Shown in pieces: positions 1-11,170 of a stretch of 64,000 nucleotides of DNA. Position 1 is the first letter of the stretch; each line of letters starts with the position of its first letter. Below the pieces are notes generated by a model. The model searched no databases. It saw nothing but the letters and a program-made list of their open reading frames with translations, and was not told the DNA's origin. A program made the translations under genes and the position numbers. The stretch is from Symsagittifera roscoffensis (Eukaryota; Xenacoelomorpha; Acoela; Convolutidae): NCBI RefSeq assembly GCF_963678635.1, contig NC_087064.1, positions 45,987,346 to 46,051,345 on the forward strand. Direction: 5' to 3'.

Positions 1-188
1 TGCAACACTCTTCACGGAGACATCCTGAGTGTCCTCTCGTCTACTACTCTTCGAAACAACCGCATTAGACGGATTGTCTTCAGTCAGAGTTTGTTGTCTC
101 ACGTCTAGAGCTGTGATCTCTTTGCCCAGGTCACTTCTCCATACCCTTAATTGACCGTCACTGCCAGTTCCCACCAACATTTGGCCGC
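1..188 (-). CDS. TEP1: TEP1-like exon: WD40 blade then charged linker (runs off window)
   Basis: The acceptor is TATTTCAG next to position 188. The first two bases complete a Gly codon started by the exon at 5093. The frame then reads MLVGTGSDGQLRVWRSDLGK, the outer strands of a WD40 blade with the usual D-G-x-hydrophobic-R-h-W ending. About 35 polar residues rich in Ser, Asp and Glu follow, probably a loop between blades. The frame is open to position 1 and must continue in the next window. Splice and frame are seen; the family assignment rests on the joined gene. Confidence 0.8.
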
Positions 189-2010
189 CTGAAATAGATT
201 AAAAAATGAACAATCTGGGCAAAAACTACGAGGCAACAAATTGTAGAAAAATCATGAATTTAACTATGCATCGTGATGATAAAACAAAAATTCAGCAGCG
301 GCACCAGGCTTGACATAAATATGCGGCGCATAACCCCGCATAATTAGCCTTCAATTCGAAATCGAAGAATACCGCAGAAATTTTGCATAATTGAAGGATT
401 TCGAGCAAACTTTTCGAATTTTTCCGAAAATTTTATAGAGATGGCATTGAATTTTTTGACGCTTAAAAAATTCGACGCTTAAAAAGCTCAAGTACCCAAA
501 AAAAATCAAAATTAAATTAAAGGAAAATTTTTGGGTTTAATTCTGTTGGGAGGGTGGTCAAAATACTTATTTGGCAAAAATCTGAATTTTTTGGCTAAAA
601 TTTTCATACTTTTTTCCCGTGGAATTTTATATTTGTAGAAATGCCCACATAATTAATAAAAACTACCCGCAGTCCGAACTGCATAATTTAACTACTTATG
701 CCCGCTGATTTTTGCCAAGCCTGTTGGCAGCATTATTCTTGATTGTTTACTTCATATCGCGTGTTTTTCAGCCGTATGGATAACGGAGCTGTAATTGTTT
801 CGAATTCTTGTAATGATACAATAATATGGGCAGTATCTTATAAATACCAGTTTCTTTTGAAAAAGCAGAGGATCAAATTTCTATCATATCAACATCTTCC
901 TAGAATTAAATCGAAAATTATGTCTGATCCGAGCATAGAAAAGAATTCAAACTGATTTTGCAAGAATTAATTGGAAAGACTTTAAGATCTTGCTCAAAAA
1001 GATTATCATGTCCGATTTAAGCAGATCAGGCAAGACAGAGGAATCTGTTCGACTAGATTACATCGATTAAAATCACGCTTAATCCTGATTGACACCTGAA
1101 TAAAATCTAGATTGCTAAACTTAGCAAATTCGAATTAAGAAATAAGCATCAGATTTTTCCGTTGCATCAGCTCCTGCAGAAATTCTTAGCATTCACTTAA
1201 TCCAACGCAGATTTTAATTAGTGGGAAGGGATGGAGGAGGATGTTGGACACTCTCAACGCCCACAGGGACTCTTGCAACACTCATTTTGGCCAAACCCTG
1301 TTTTGGCCAAATTTTCAGCACCGCAGGCAAAATTTTGAAAAACAGGTTTAAAAAAGCCGTTTCACCCCCTAAATTGGCCTCTGCTTTATAGAGTGTCCAG
1401 AGAGCTCCAAAATTATGTTTAGTCGACTCAAAAAATAGTAGATGAAATAATCAATCTCTGAAATTAAATTTTGATGTAATGGCGAGAAAAGGTAAGACTT
1501 GACGAATCAAGTTTTAATAACAAAACTAACAGAAACTTTCATTGGCAATTTCGGTTCTAATTCAAATTCAAAAAAGCAAAAAGAAGCAAGATCTTTGCAA
1601 GAAGCACAGAAAATTCCAAATACAACACAGCAGAAAGTACCTGAGCAGAAACCATTTCAAAAAATACAAAGTTTTGGAGCCCCCTTCTCGTCAAAACACA
1701 CGCGCAAACGAACACTTTCTTTGCTGATGAAACGACGCAATATAACACTACTTAGCCGATAAATATAGGCCAAAATCATTTGAGCAGAATAAAATTTGTG
1801 AGCGAAAAAAAAAGAGAATATACGAAGTCAACGTCAGTCAGTAAATTACAAACCGCAGAAAAAATCAAAACACTAAAAGCAAATAAAATAAAAATAACGT
1901 AGAGCAAAACAAATTCTGCGATGTCGCAACTATGCTGACAAAACATAAGCAGACAAATCATAAGCCGCCATTTTTTTTAAGCGAATTAATTCCAGTTTAA
2001 AAAAAAGCAG

Positions 2011-2076
2011 TCAGGTTCGAACCCAGAGTTTCTGCCGTCGCAGATTATTCCTTGCCTCCAAACCAATTGTGCCGGA
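2011..2076 (-). repeat. tRNA-derived SINE remnant
   Basis: On the minus strand an A-box-like stretch precedes a perfect B box, GGTTCGAACC, at 2014-2023. Spacing and the CCCAGAG flank look like the T arm of a tRNA. There is no intact acceptor stem, so this is a SINE head rather than a working tRNA gene. Confidence 0.6.
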
Positions 2077-2329
2077 GACGGAAAAAAATTGAATTCATGA
2101 ACTGAACATGAAATTACCATTTCCAATTTTTCCCTTTCTGTGAAATAAGTTATTTAGAGGAAAAAAGTCTCGTACCCGGTTGCAGCACACTTGCAAAAGC
2201 AACAACCAAGTAAAACAAAAAAGGCCGTTTTTCTATGAGAAATTTTGTTCAACTTCGAGTCATGATTGAACCTTTTTATGTCGATCCAACCCAACTTTTA
2301 AAACTCAAAAATAGTCAACAGACTTTTAA

Positions 2330-3080
2330 AAAAGTGTCAATGAACGCAAAACGAGAATGAAAAAAGGCCAATGTACTATCAAAAAATAACTCTAAAAGAG
2401 CTTAAACAACACAAAATTTCGCAATAACAGAAGAGCCATAGATACCGAACAAATGATTGAACTTTTTCCAAATAAGGAATTTCGGAGAAGATATATAGTA
2501 TATTTAATGTCCGAAACTTTTTTCGTCAGAATTTATCAAGAAATATTTACAAAAACTAGGCCAAAAAAATAACTTTTTTATTTCGCTGGGAATTATTACA
2601 ATGGATTTCGTTTTTGAAATTAGGCCAGTCATGTTTTTTGCGCGAATTGCACTTTTGCTATTGGAGAGCGTAATTTTCCTTTTTAAACAACTGAGTTAGA
2701 ATTGTTTGGACAAAAAATTAAGAAATGTATGGCTTTTAAGCTTTTTTAATTTTAAGAACTAACTAAGATTGACTCTTTTTTTTTGATAAAAAACTCATTA
2801 AGAACAATGGATCAATAAGTAATTTTATTATTCGGCTGTGAAATCTGAATACTTCAACGCAATTTCGAAAATAGAATTCGATCACGTTTTTTTGCACGTT
2901 CTATTCGATAGTGGAGTTTGTTTTTCTGTTAACAAAGGAAATAAAGTGAACTGAAAAAGAAATCAAGTCAAACCTTGAAAAATCAAGTTAAGCGTGAGCA
3001 CTTTTCAAGAATTTTCCTGAAAAAATCTTCAAGACCTATTTCAGAGTCTTCACTACGTTCATCGACTCTCGAAAAATTTT
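2330..3080 (+). repeat. Dispersed repeat family A copy
   Basis: The left end resembles the family start (GTGTCAATGAACGCAAAAC). The right end is the family terminus, GACCTATTTCAGAGTC then CACTACGTTCATCGACTCT. AGAGTC and GACTCT near the right end can pair as a hairpin. The same ends recur elsewhere in the window (15.3, 32.5, 41.3, 49.2, 53.6 kb). No ORF is present. Confidence 0.6.
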
Positions 3081-3639
3081 TATCGAGAACCTGAACGGAA
3101 AAATTCGACTCCGATGACGAGAACACTTTTAACATAAATCCACAAGTTGGATCAATTTTGGATGCAAGACAAAATACAGCCAGAAGAAAGTCGGAAAAAA
3201 TTCGATGGATGCAAAAGGATAATGAAAAAAAAAGATGTACAATCGAAAAAAAAATTAAAACTGGAGCTTTGAAAAGAACACAAAAATTCCCACACACATA
3301 ATAAAACCATAGAAACCGAAAAAAATTGAACATCTCTCTGAGAATAATTTTCCTTTTTTAGCAATTAAAATTTAATTGAACATTAAACATAAAAATTAAC
3401 CTAGAAAAATTGAACTTACCCTTTAACAACTTCTACCATACCAAAAACTCTTTCGTATAAAAAAACATAATCACTTCACTTCGTTCACTTACACTAGAAC
3501 AGAAACTTTAACAAGTTTTAGATTAATTCAAAAAAGAAGAGGCGTAATTACGGGCACAATTACTTAAAATATTATATTCATTCACCATGAGAAACATAGC
3601 CAACATACAGCTGAAAAATATTCGATAAAAACAAGCAAA

Positions 3640-4035
3640 CAATTTTTTTTAAATAACTCAACTTTCGAATTTCAAAGTAGAAAAAACATGACCTTAAAGC
3701 TCTTTAAATTTCAAGAACAATTTATATTTGACACTTTTCTGATAACATTAACCCAATAAGAGAAAACTAGATCAATGAGTAATTTTCGTCGGTCAATTTT
3801 TTTGAGCCATTTCCGCTTTCTACATGAAAAGCGCAATTTAACTAACTTTTAGCAGATGAAATTTAATAGAACTCAAAAAGCTCTTATAGACTTAGGCGCA
3901 ATCATAAATGCATTAAAAAGTATGAATGCATTTCTGTAGTTATCATAAAGCATTTTCAAACTTTTCCTGAAAAAAAACAACAAAACACGACCTATAAAAG
4001 TCTTTACTACGTTCATCGAATCTTACAAATATCAG
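3640..4035 (+). repeat. Dispersed repeat family A copy, 5' truncated
   Basis: This copy shares the family middle (AGCTCTTTAAATTTCAAGAA, then a stretch about AACCCAATAAGAGAAAACT) and the right end CTTTACTACGTTCATCGAA. It is diverged and lacks the left hairpin. Confidence 0.55.
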
Positions 4036-5092
4036 AAAAAAAAACACGGATAAACGGTTGTTGTACACGTAGCACAGATTGTTTCGACCATTTAGTTTTC
4101 AAAAAATATTCATTTTTGTGCGTGGTGCGATTAGAGGACTATAGGAACCCTTAGAACGTAAGTGAATTAGGCACAATCGACAACAGTTGTCCTCCGAAAA
4201 TGAATAGAAGAATTTTAACACTTTTTAATTTAAAAAACCTTTAATTGCCAAGGAAGCGCTTTTTTTCACTACTTAATTTTTTATAAAACCTACTCGCTCG
4301 CTGTAACTCTCAAAAATAGACTAACGTTCAAAAACTTTACACCGTTTTTGCTGCACTGGAAAAACATTTTGAAAATTCTTTAATACCGTTTGAACCATAT
4401 ATGAAGGCTCGCAAAATGATTTTGTAAGTGCTCAACCGAATGTTCGAACGTTCATTTGAGAAATAACTTTCGAAGGTTCTCGCGAATATTCGGTTCCATT
4501 TGACCTGCGTGTTACTGAGTTGTTTACAGTAAGTACCCAACGCTCACTACTTTGGCGAGGGAAATTTTCAGCATAACTCTCTCGAGTACCCCGTGTGAGC
4601 GTTTTCGCGTTTTCAGCACTGCTGGAAACGTGGTTACCGAAAGAAGAGCAAAACTTAATGGAGATCGTGTGAACATGCAAAATATTCAGCAGAAAAATTG
4701 AAAAATTTTCAATTAAATTTTGATTGAACTTCGATTCAATTTTTTTCTTCTCAAGAATACTGAAAAACCCAATGAAATAACTGATGTTCGACGAATGTTC
4801 TAATGCTTTTGACGAACACTGGAAGTCTATATTTGAACAAAAGTAGCACCACTAGATTTTATCATTGCTTAATTTCATTAATCGACCAATTTTGATGACT
4901 ATTTGCGATACGTTCGAAGACAAAGTGGTCGGAAAAACAAGAACAGCCACGGGTTCTGCAATTAGTTTAGATTGAAATGGTATCATGTACCGGAAAAATG
5001 ATTGGTGACCCATTATAAAATCGATCGAATTTGAACAACTTATCAATTAATCTCGAAAAGATACATTGTTTTCGATGAAACTGTAACCTGAC

Positions 5093-5273
5093 CTCTAACA
5101 ATTCGCAGCTGTGTAATTGTCACATTAGGAATATAGTCCATGATACAGAGGAGACACTTCTCGGTCACAGACCACAGTCTGAGTTGCCCATCCAGGGATG
5201 AAGAAATGAGTCTTGACCCATCAGGACGGGTGAACACCACTGACCTCACTGAGTCTGAGTGGCCTCTGTAGCT
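5093..5273 (-). CDS. TEP1: TEP1-like exon: WD40 blade
   Basis: The acceptor is TTCTGTAG and the donor AGAG|GTCAGG. It enters in phase 0 from the exon at 9612 and leaves in phase 1. The first residues, SYRGHSDSVRSVVF, are a textbook blade start with the GH dipeptide. The same blade ends SSSLDGQLRLWSV, the Asp-rich turn and W of the WD motif. The next strand begins the following blade, which is finished by the exon at 1-188. The phase chooses the GTCAGG donor over a nearby CAG|GTTACA. This is the most canonical WD40 blade in the window. Confidence 0.87.
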
Positions 5274-5708
5274 CTACAGAACAAAATAGCAATGTAAACA
5301 ATAATTAGATTAAAAAACAGAAAACACAAGAAGCGAAACGGACCTTCACGCTAATTGCGATACACGCGGAGAGAAAATGAACTGATGTCAAAATTCAATA
5401 AGGTCAAAAAGCTAGAGCTAGCAAAATTTTCATGTTTCTCTCGGTTTTCGGCCTTGAATATATGCTATAAATAACATACCAAGTAAGGCTATTGAACCTT
5501 AAATTAGCATTGGAAAACACTCCCGAAACGATAACAAAGCCAACAAAACCTGAGCAGACACCATTTGAGCCGAAAAACAGGTGAAACCAGGTTAAAACTC
5601 CCATCACACACAGGCCTGGAAAAAAAGCTTAAGTTGATAGAAAAAAAAGAAAAAAGTGAAAAATCAAATCTGACTGAAAAAATTTTAAGCTAGCATGACA
5701 AACAAGTT

Positions 5709-5912
5709 ATGACACAGAGGCGAAGCTGCACTTCGCATTCACTTGCGAGAACACGACCAAAAAGCAGCTCTATCAAGTAAAACAAGAAAAGTCGAAATAA
5801 GCCTCGAATTAGCAAAAACTCGGCTACGTGTAGGATTCGAATCTGCGACATACTGCAACCAAGAGATTTTGAGTCTCACGCACTATCCACTCAGCCACAC
5901 TAGCTTAACAAC
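5709..5912 (-). repeat. tRNA-Leu-like SINE, near complete
   Basis: The minus strand reads TGGCTGAGTGGATAGTGCG (A-box region), a GAGA-CTCAAAA-TCTC anticodon arm with CAA in the anticodon position, a long variable region and the B box GATTCGAATCC at 5833-5843. The body runs down to a tail with the hairpin GCGAAG...CTTCGC near 5718. The long variable arm and CAA anticodon suggest a tRNA-Leu ancestor. It is the best-preserved SINE in the window. Confidence 0.75.
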
Positions 5913-6982
5913 CGATAAAAACTAGTCACGAATTAAGCAGCTATTTATGCTAATAACTTGCCAATGCCTTTCAGCAAAAGTGGCACCAAATACAAATAGA
6001 CACAAATTTGCAATTAATACTTTGGAATATATATTACAAAGCATAAAGTCACATAAAAAAAAGCAAAAGTGAGTTAGAAAACTTCTGAAAAAGAGTTTTC
6101 AGCATTGTTGTTGTTTGCAACAAATCACTTTTTCGGTTCATTTGATGAATTAATAATGCATCATTTGTGTTAACTTATTACGATTCCAATGTCAAAGAAC
6201 ATGTTATCAAAAAGCTGTAAAGGTACCCTACCAATTTGGGGGTGCAGCACCATAAAGGTGCCGCACCAGTATTTGCGACTCAGATTGGAAAAAAGAAGGT
6301 TCGTATTAATACACTCGCTTCGCAAGTGTAAATACAACGGGTCTTCAAAATTCACACGTGCTCAAAATATATCTGTCGATTGAAGGAAGTACAGACGGGA
6401 GAAACTGACAAAAAATTCAGTTAAACAACTTGTTGAACAAGTTGTTAAACAAGTTCGAAAAGTGTCAAGGAACTCGAGAAAGCAAAAAAAATGATTGAAA
6501 TTTATAGATTACACTACTTAGAACTTTGAAGAAAAAAATATCATGCTGAAACTCTTTTAATCGCATGCATTAATTTTATTTCCTACTTTGTTTATAAGTC
6601 AAATCAAATAACAACTTTAGAACTTCACACAAAAAAATACCATGTTCAAGCTTTTCTCAATAACATGTATTTCTAAGTTTTTACAATTTGTTCATAAACC
6701 AAATGAATAAATAAACGCAATCAACATTTTTTTTTGCTCCATGTCGACTACTTTCGTAATTAGAGAGTGTAAGTCCAACCGCGAAAAATCTAACTTGAGC
6801 ATCATCAAATTATAACTTTTTATGAAAAAAAAACAAAAAATCACACGACCTCGCAGCGTCGCTTCACTTAGTGCTTTAACACTTAAGTTTTTCCACATAA
6901 AGTGGATAAATGTCATGGTACCAGAGTTTGGTAACACGTCCGTCATACGAAAAAGAAACCTGAAGACTTCACGATAGCCTAG

Positions 6983-7160
6983 GTTTATACGAAAGTTGCA
7001 CTTCGCAAACACTAGTCAGAACGCGACAAAAAAGCAGCTAAAAGATAGAAATAAGCCTCGAATTAGTAAAAGTTTGCTAAGTATGGGCTCTGAACCTGCG
7101 ACCTCGAGAATTGATTCTCACATCCTGCCCTCTCGGTCACGGACGCTTAACAACCAGCAA
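6983..7160 (-). repeat. tRNA-derived SINE
   Basis: It is homologous to the SINE at 5709: the same body (AATAAGCCTCGAATTAG) and the same tail (GCACTTCGCA). The tRNA head is diverged, with anticodon-arm remnant GAGAATCAATTCTC and a B box decayed to GGTTCAGAGCC. Confidence 0.65.
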
Positions 7161-7789
7161 ACACTAGTCAGAACAAATCAGCTACAAATGCTAAACAAAT
7201 GCCAATGCTATTCAGCGAAAAAGGCACCAAAAGAAATAGACACAATTTTGCAAGTAATATAATTTACAAGGAATGTAATACAATTTTAACCCTGCGCTAA
7301 AAAAAAAAAAACAGCCATAAAAAGAGTTGATGAGCTCTTGATATCCGGATTCCTCGGAAACCATATAGCAACCCTTCGCTTCTAAATTAAACATGCATTG
7401 GAGACTTCCGGAAATAATGCGCAAGAGCCTGTGTTTTTTTAAGGAACTCAAGAAAGTAAAAAAAAATTAGATTTACATTTTTAGATTAAGCAACTTAGAT
7501 TTTTGAAGAAACAAAATCATGCTGAAACTCTTTTAATCGCATGCAATAATTTTGTTTCCTACTTTGTTTATAGGCCAAATCAGATAATAACTTTAGAACT
7601 TCGCACAAAAACTACCACGTTTAAGCTTTTCTCAATAACATGTAATTCTAATGTTTTACAATTTGTTCAAAAATCAAATGAATAAAAAAATGCAATCAAC
7701 ATTGTCTTTTCTCCATTTCAACTACTTTCGTAATTGGAGAGTGTAAACATTGTAAACGAAAAAGTTCATAAAAACATCGACCCTGCCCA

Positions 7790-7863
7790 GCTTCGCACCC
7801 TCGTATTTTGTTGCGGGTCGAGTCTCCTTCCCTTCATCTACACTACAGATCCATAATACCTTA
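7790..7863 (-). repeat. tRNA-derived SINE head, second subfamily
   Basis: The minus strand carries an A-box-like GTAGTGTAGATGAAGGG and a decayed B box GGGTGCGAAGCTG. It matches 47765-47840, where the B box is intact, so the two are one subfamily separate from the Leu-like one. Confidence 0.55.
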
Positions 7864-7879
7864 AGGCTAAAAAGCTACC

Positions 7880-9290
7880 AGAGGCCTAGCTAAAGCTGGA
7901 TTTACCTGTTTGATATCTTTTGAATTTGTTGTACTGATGCGGGATGAAGTAGGTTATTTAAAAAACGTAACCATTGAGCTTCACTCAAAACCTTGGTTGT
8001 TGCTCTATTGAAAAATGAGTGAAAAATTAATTCTGGAATTTTCTTAAAAACATATTTATTGCTCAAACTTAAATGCGTAGAAGTTTATGCACGGAGGCTT
8101 CTTACAACCTGTTGCCTTGATTAAACCTTTGAAATCAGATTGAGTTGTTTTCGAGAAGTCAAAAGTTTAAAACGGACAAGAAATCAAATTATTGACTTTT
8201 CTGAAAGCACTCAATTTTCTTGCGTCAAAAAAATTAAACCTGAGCACTTACACAGAGAGCCCTTTCTCTCTTCTTTGAAACCAATATCTCAGATTCAGGA
8301 GGGTAGTTTTTGAGAAAACAAAACTTTTCAAAAAAAAACAGTCTAAAATTCAACTTTTCCGAGGTCCGAGGGTGATAAAGTATTGGGAAAAAAACTTGGG
8401 CGTAACCGCTTATGCAGGACAGCTTACACCAACCCATTCTACCTATTAAAACCAAAATCACAGATTTGGGATGGTAGTTTTTGAGAAAAATCGAAAACTT
8501 TGAAAAAACGGTCAAAAAATCGAAAATTTGACGTTTCGAAGGGTCATAATTTTTTGTGTAAAAAAATTTAGGCGTAATGATTTATGCAGCGGAGCTTCTC
8601 ATAACCCATTCTACTCATTGAATCCAAAACCTCAGGTTTGAGAGGGTAGTTTTTGAGAAACATTGAAAAATTTCAAAAAACGACAAAAAAAATCGTAAGT
8701 TTGACTTTTCTGAGGATCATAACTTTGTGTGAAAAAATTTGAGCGTAACTGCTAAAGCAGGGGAGCTCCTCACAAGCTGTCCATTCGATTGAAACTAAAA
8801 ACTCCTATTTAGGAAGGTAGTTTTTGAGTTTTGAGAAAAGTGTAAAAGTTTCGTAACATGGTCAAAAAATCGAAAAATTGACTATTTTGAGAGCCATAAC
8901 ATTTTGCGTTAAAAAATTGGTCGTGGTTGTTGATGTAGGGTAGCTTTTCATAAACCTGTTCTATTCATTGAACCCAAAATCTCAGTTTTGGGTGGGTAGC
9001 TTTTGAGAAAATACAAAAAAAAATCCAAAATTGGGTTCGAAAATTCCACCCCACACACTTTTTCGAAGGCTGTAGAAAGTGGGGTAAGGTAGAAAGAGAC
9101 CAGAAGAGTATGCAGGCAAACAGGGGAGTGGCCGGAATCGCCATTACGCCATTAGTACTACTCTTTTGAAATTCGTTAGAGTACTGTTGAGAAAAACGAA
9201 AATTTTCCAAAGCGTCTCAAAAAAAACCGATCCCACACATTGTCATAATACCTTTTTTATCAAACAGAATTTGTAATATAATAGTCTGTG
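7880..9290 (+). repeat. Array-bearing dispersed repeat, copy 1
   Basis: A 5' unique part (GGCCTAGCTAAAGCTGG) is followed by five diverged tandem units of about 172 bp. The landmark GGTAGTTTTTGAG recurs near 8301, 8472, 8644, 8816 and 8994. A 3' unique part with ATGCAGGCAAACAGGGGA near 9110 closes the element. The same order recurs at 15025-16900. There is no coding capacity. Confidence 0.7.
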
Positions 9291-9611
9291 TTAATATCGT
9301 TAGCACTAGCTGTACTTAGTAGCTGGTTATCGATCAAAATAAACACTTTCAAAATGAACACATTTTGTCGCAACAATATTTGCGACTTAGGTTGGAAAAA
9401 AAGATAGTTCATACCATAACACAAGCTTTGCTTGTGTAATCAATTGTGTTAACTTATTACTATTCGGATTTCAAAGCACATGCTATCAAAAAGCCTTAAC
9501 GGTTCCCCAAAAGAGACGCCAATATTTCCGACTTAGGTTAGAAAAAAATAGTCGTAGAATAACATTAACGCTCACTTAAGTCAGCTAGTGTAAAACTGAA
9601 AATATATTTAC

Positions 9612-9873
9612 ATATTCCATAGTTTTGGAGGTAGTGTTGAGCAACTTGATCGTCGAGTCCCAACATGCAATGGCCAAAAGAGGTCTATTGGGATGCCAGT
9701 CTACTGAGTTAATGGCACACGGAGACGCCCTCTCCACTTCACTCTCTAGTTTCCCATCAGATACATTCCACAACATCAGAGTGCAGTCCCATCCCACTGT
9801 TGCGAATGTCATACCGGCAGGGTCACAGGCTACCGAGACTACTTTGCGCTCGTGTTTCTTCCACGATGACAAC
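9612..9873 (-). CDS. TEP1: TEP1-like exon: two WD40 blades
   Basis: The acceptor is TTCATTCAG and the donor TAT|GTAAAT. The first base completes a Lys codon from the exon at 10078, and the exon ends in phase 0. The first blade starts WKKHERKVVSVACDPAG and ends DCTLMLWNVSDGK. The second runs CAINSVDWHPNRPLLAIACW and ends DSTIKLLNTTSK. Both show the hydrophobic-D-hydrophobic core and the D-x-T-hydrophobic-K/M-hydrophobic-W/L closing strand. The WD40 call is certain; assignment to TEP1 rests on neighbours. Confidence 0.87.
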
Positions 9874-10077
9874 CTGAATGAACAAAGCTACCCGGGTTCA
9901 CAAAGCAGGCTGCCCAGAATGTTTTAAGCTTTTGGATTCAATAGGCCAACTACACCTCTGGTTATATGTTGTTCATATTTAACCGGTTACAAGCCGCTTA
10001 CATTCAAAACTAGTGTTAGAATCCGAGGATAATCCTGTGGTAGTTTTTGATTGAGAAAAAAATTAGTTTTGATTTAC

Positions 10078-10202
10078 TTGTGCCAGTCGTTCACTGAGTA
10101 CATTAGCAGTTGTCCTCCGTCTGTTCCGACCACCATCTTGTCCCGGGAGACAAACTTCACCACGGAGACAGGACTCATGAAGCCACTCAGCTCATTCGTC
10201 AT
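10078..10202 (-). CDS. TEP1: TEP1-like exon: WD40 blade
   Basis: The acceptor is TTGCTAG and the donor CACAA|GTAAAT. It starts in phase 0 directly after the exon at 10453 and ends in phase 2. The blade reads SPVSVVKFVSRDKMVVGTDG then GQLLMYSVNDW. It is a degenerate blade with Y in place of the closing W, common in the large TEP1 propellers. The adjoining introns are short (204 and 250 bases). Confidence 0.83.
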
Positions 10203-10452
10203 CTAGCAACATAACAGCATCAAAATAGTTACAGACAATATAGTTATAAGCTATTCCAAAAACATTCTTTGACCAAATGATCTACGGGAAACAATAGCCA
10301 CCGCTTTAAAATCACCAACTTCAGCGTCCAAAAGTGAATATTGTTGTTGATGGGGTAGCCCTGTATATCGTAGCCTAAATTTAAACCCAATACTGGACCA
10401 TTTTTTCACCGACTGTGAAACTGCGATGGGAAGCCGTGATTGCTTAGAATAC

Positions 10453-10548
10453 CTTAGCTGTTTCGGTGTCATAGATGAGCACACGGCAATCCTTGACTCC
10501 CACTGCTAGTGTATTGGTCCCTTCCAGAACATCGAGAGATACGATAGG
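10453..10548 (-). CDS. TEP1: TEP1-like exon: WD40 blade strands
   Basis: This 96-base exon has acceptor TTATTTTCAG and donor CTAAG|GTATTC and is phase 0 at both ends. It encodes PIVSLDVLEGTNTLAVGVKD then CRVLIYDTETAK. Together with the end of the exon at 10993 it makes the first recognisable blade after the helical linker. The CRVLIYD strand stands where LKLWD is usual. Confidence 0.83.
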
Positions 10549-10992
10549 CTGAAAATAACTCATGTTGTGTCGTGTCCTTTATCTCTGCTCATTATTATTC
10601 CAGCTGGGAAGATATCGAAAGTTTTGTAATAAAAGTTTTCCCATTATGGCTCAATCAGAAGCAAATCACTTCAACTGAGTATTTTTCGTTTACGTTGTCA
10701 TTTTCAGATACGTTATACTCGCCATTACTAGCCTACAAATGTAGAAAAACTACTCAAACCAGCTTAGTCTATTTCAGACAGAGGACTTCGGTCTTTCTCG
10801 GGATGGGGATGGATTAAGAAAAAATTCCAATTTTGTCGACATTTATGGGTCCACCAAAGTGATTTTGTTCAGGTATGTTTGGTCAGGTTTTGATTTTTTA
10901 AAAGAAGTGTTTTGAGCAAATGAAAACTTAAAGTGGGCGTCAATTACCTGAAGAAGCGCTAAGAACCCTAGATTTAAACCTAGCCCACTTAC

Positions 10993-11170
10993 CACTGAGA
11001 AGTCTTTGACAGAGAACACTCGGTCCGACCCACTGAGTGGCTTGTTGATCCACTCGAAGCTATAAAATGAGCAATCGAGAGAAGGAGCCTCGAAGCAACG
11101 AACATCAACTTCTCCGCGGGCCTGCAATTCGCGCGAGAACGAAGCTTGTTGATACACAAGATGAGGAACC
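10993..11170 (-). CDS. TEP1: TEP1-like exon: linker before the WD40 propeller
   Basis: The acceptor is TTTTTAG and the donor GTG|GTAAGT. Its first base completes an Arg codon from the exon at 17587, and it ends in phase 0. It encodes VPHLVYQQASFSRELQ, then about 20 residues to SFYSFEWINKPLSGS and VFSVKDFSV. The W-INKP segment just ahead of the propeller is a landmark I associate with TEP1, and is a main reason for preferring TEP1 over NWD1. A longer open frame here (10843-11340) simply runs into both introns. Confidence 0.82.

Larger units (their letters stand above)
189..5092 (-). other. Intron with degraded dispersed repeats
   Basis: The 4.9-kb intron is bounded by donor GTCAGG and acceptor TTTCAG. 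It holds one tRNA-like SINE (2011-2076) and two copies of repeat family A (about 2330-3080 and 3640-4035). No coding signal was found in the rest; the short ORFs here are low-complexity and unsupported. Confidence 0.6.
5274..9611 (-). other. Intron with SINEs and an array-bearing repeat
   Basis: The 4.3-kb intron (donor TAT|GTAAAT, acceptor TTCTGTAG) holds three SINEs, family A-like debris (about 6420-6900 and 7430-7760) and the array-bearing repeat at 7880-9290. Two stretches, 6180-6330 and 9470-9590, are diverged copies of one another. I see no extra exon, and phase continuity across the intron argues against one. Confidence 0.6.

Noticed and set aside
2983-3333. Minus-strand open frame of 116 codons, Phe-rich
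   Set aside because: It is A/T-rich repeat family A sequence read in reverse; the same stretch has stops in other copies.
5831-5905. Possible functional tRNA-Leu gene
   Set aside because: The acceptor stem does not pair, and the head continues into a SINE body shared by other copies.
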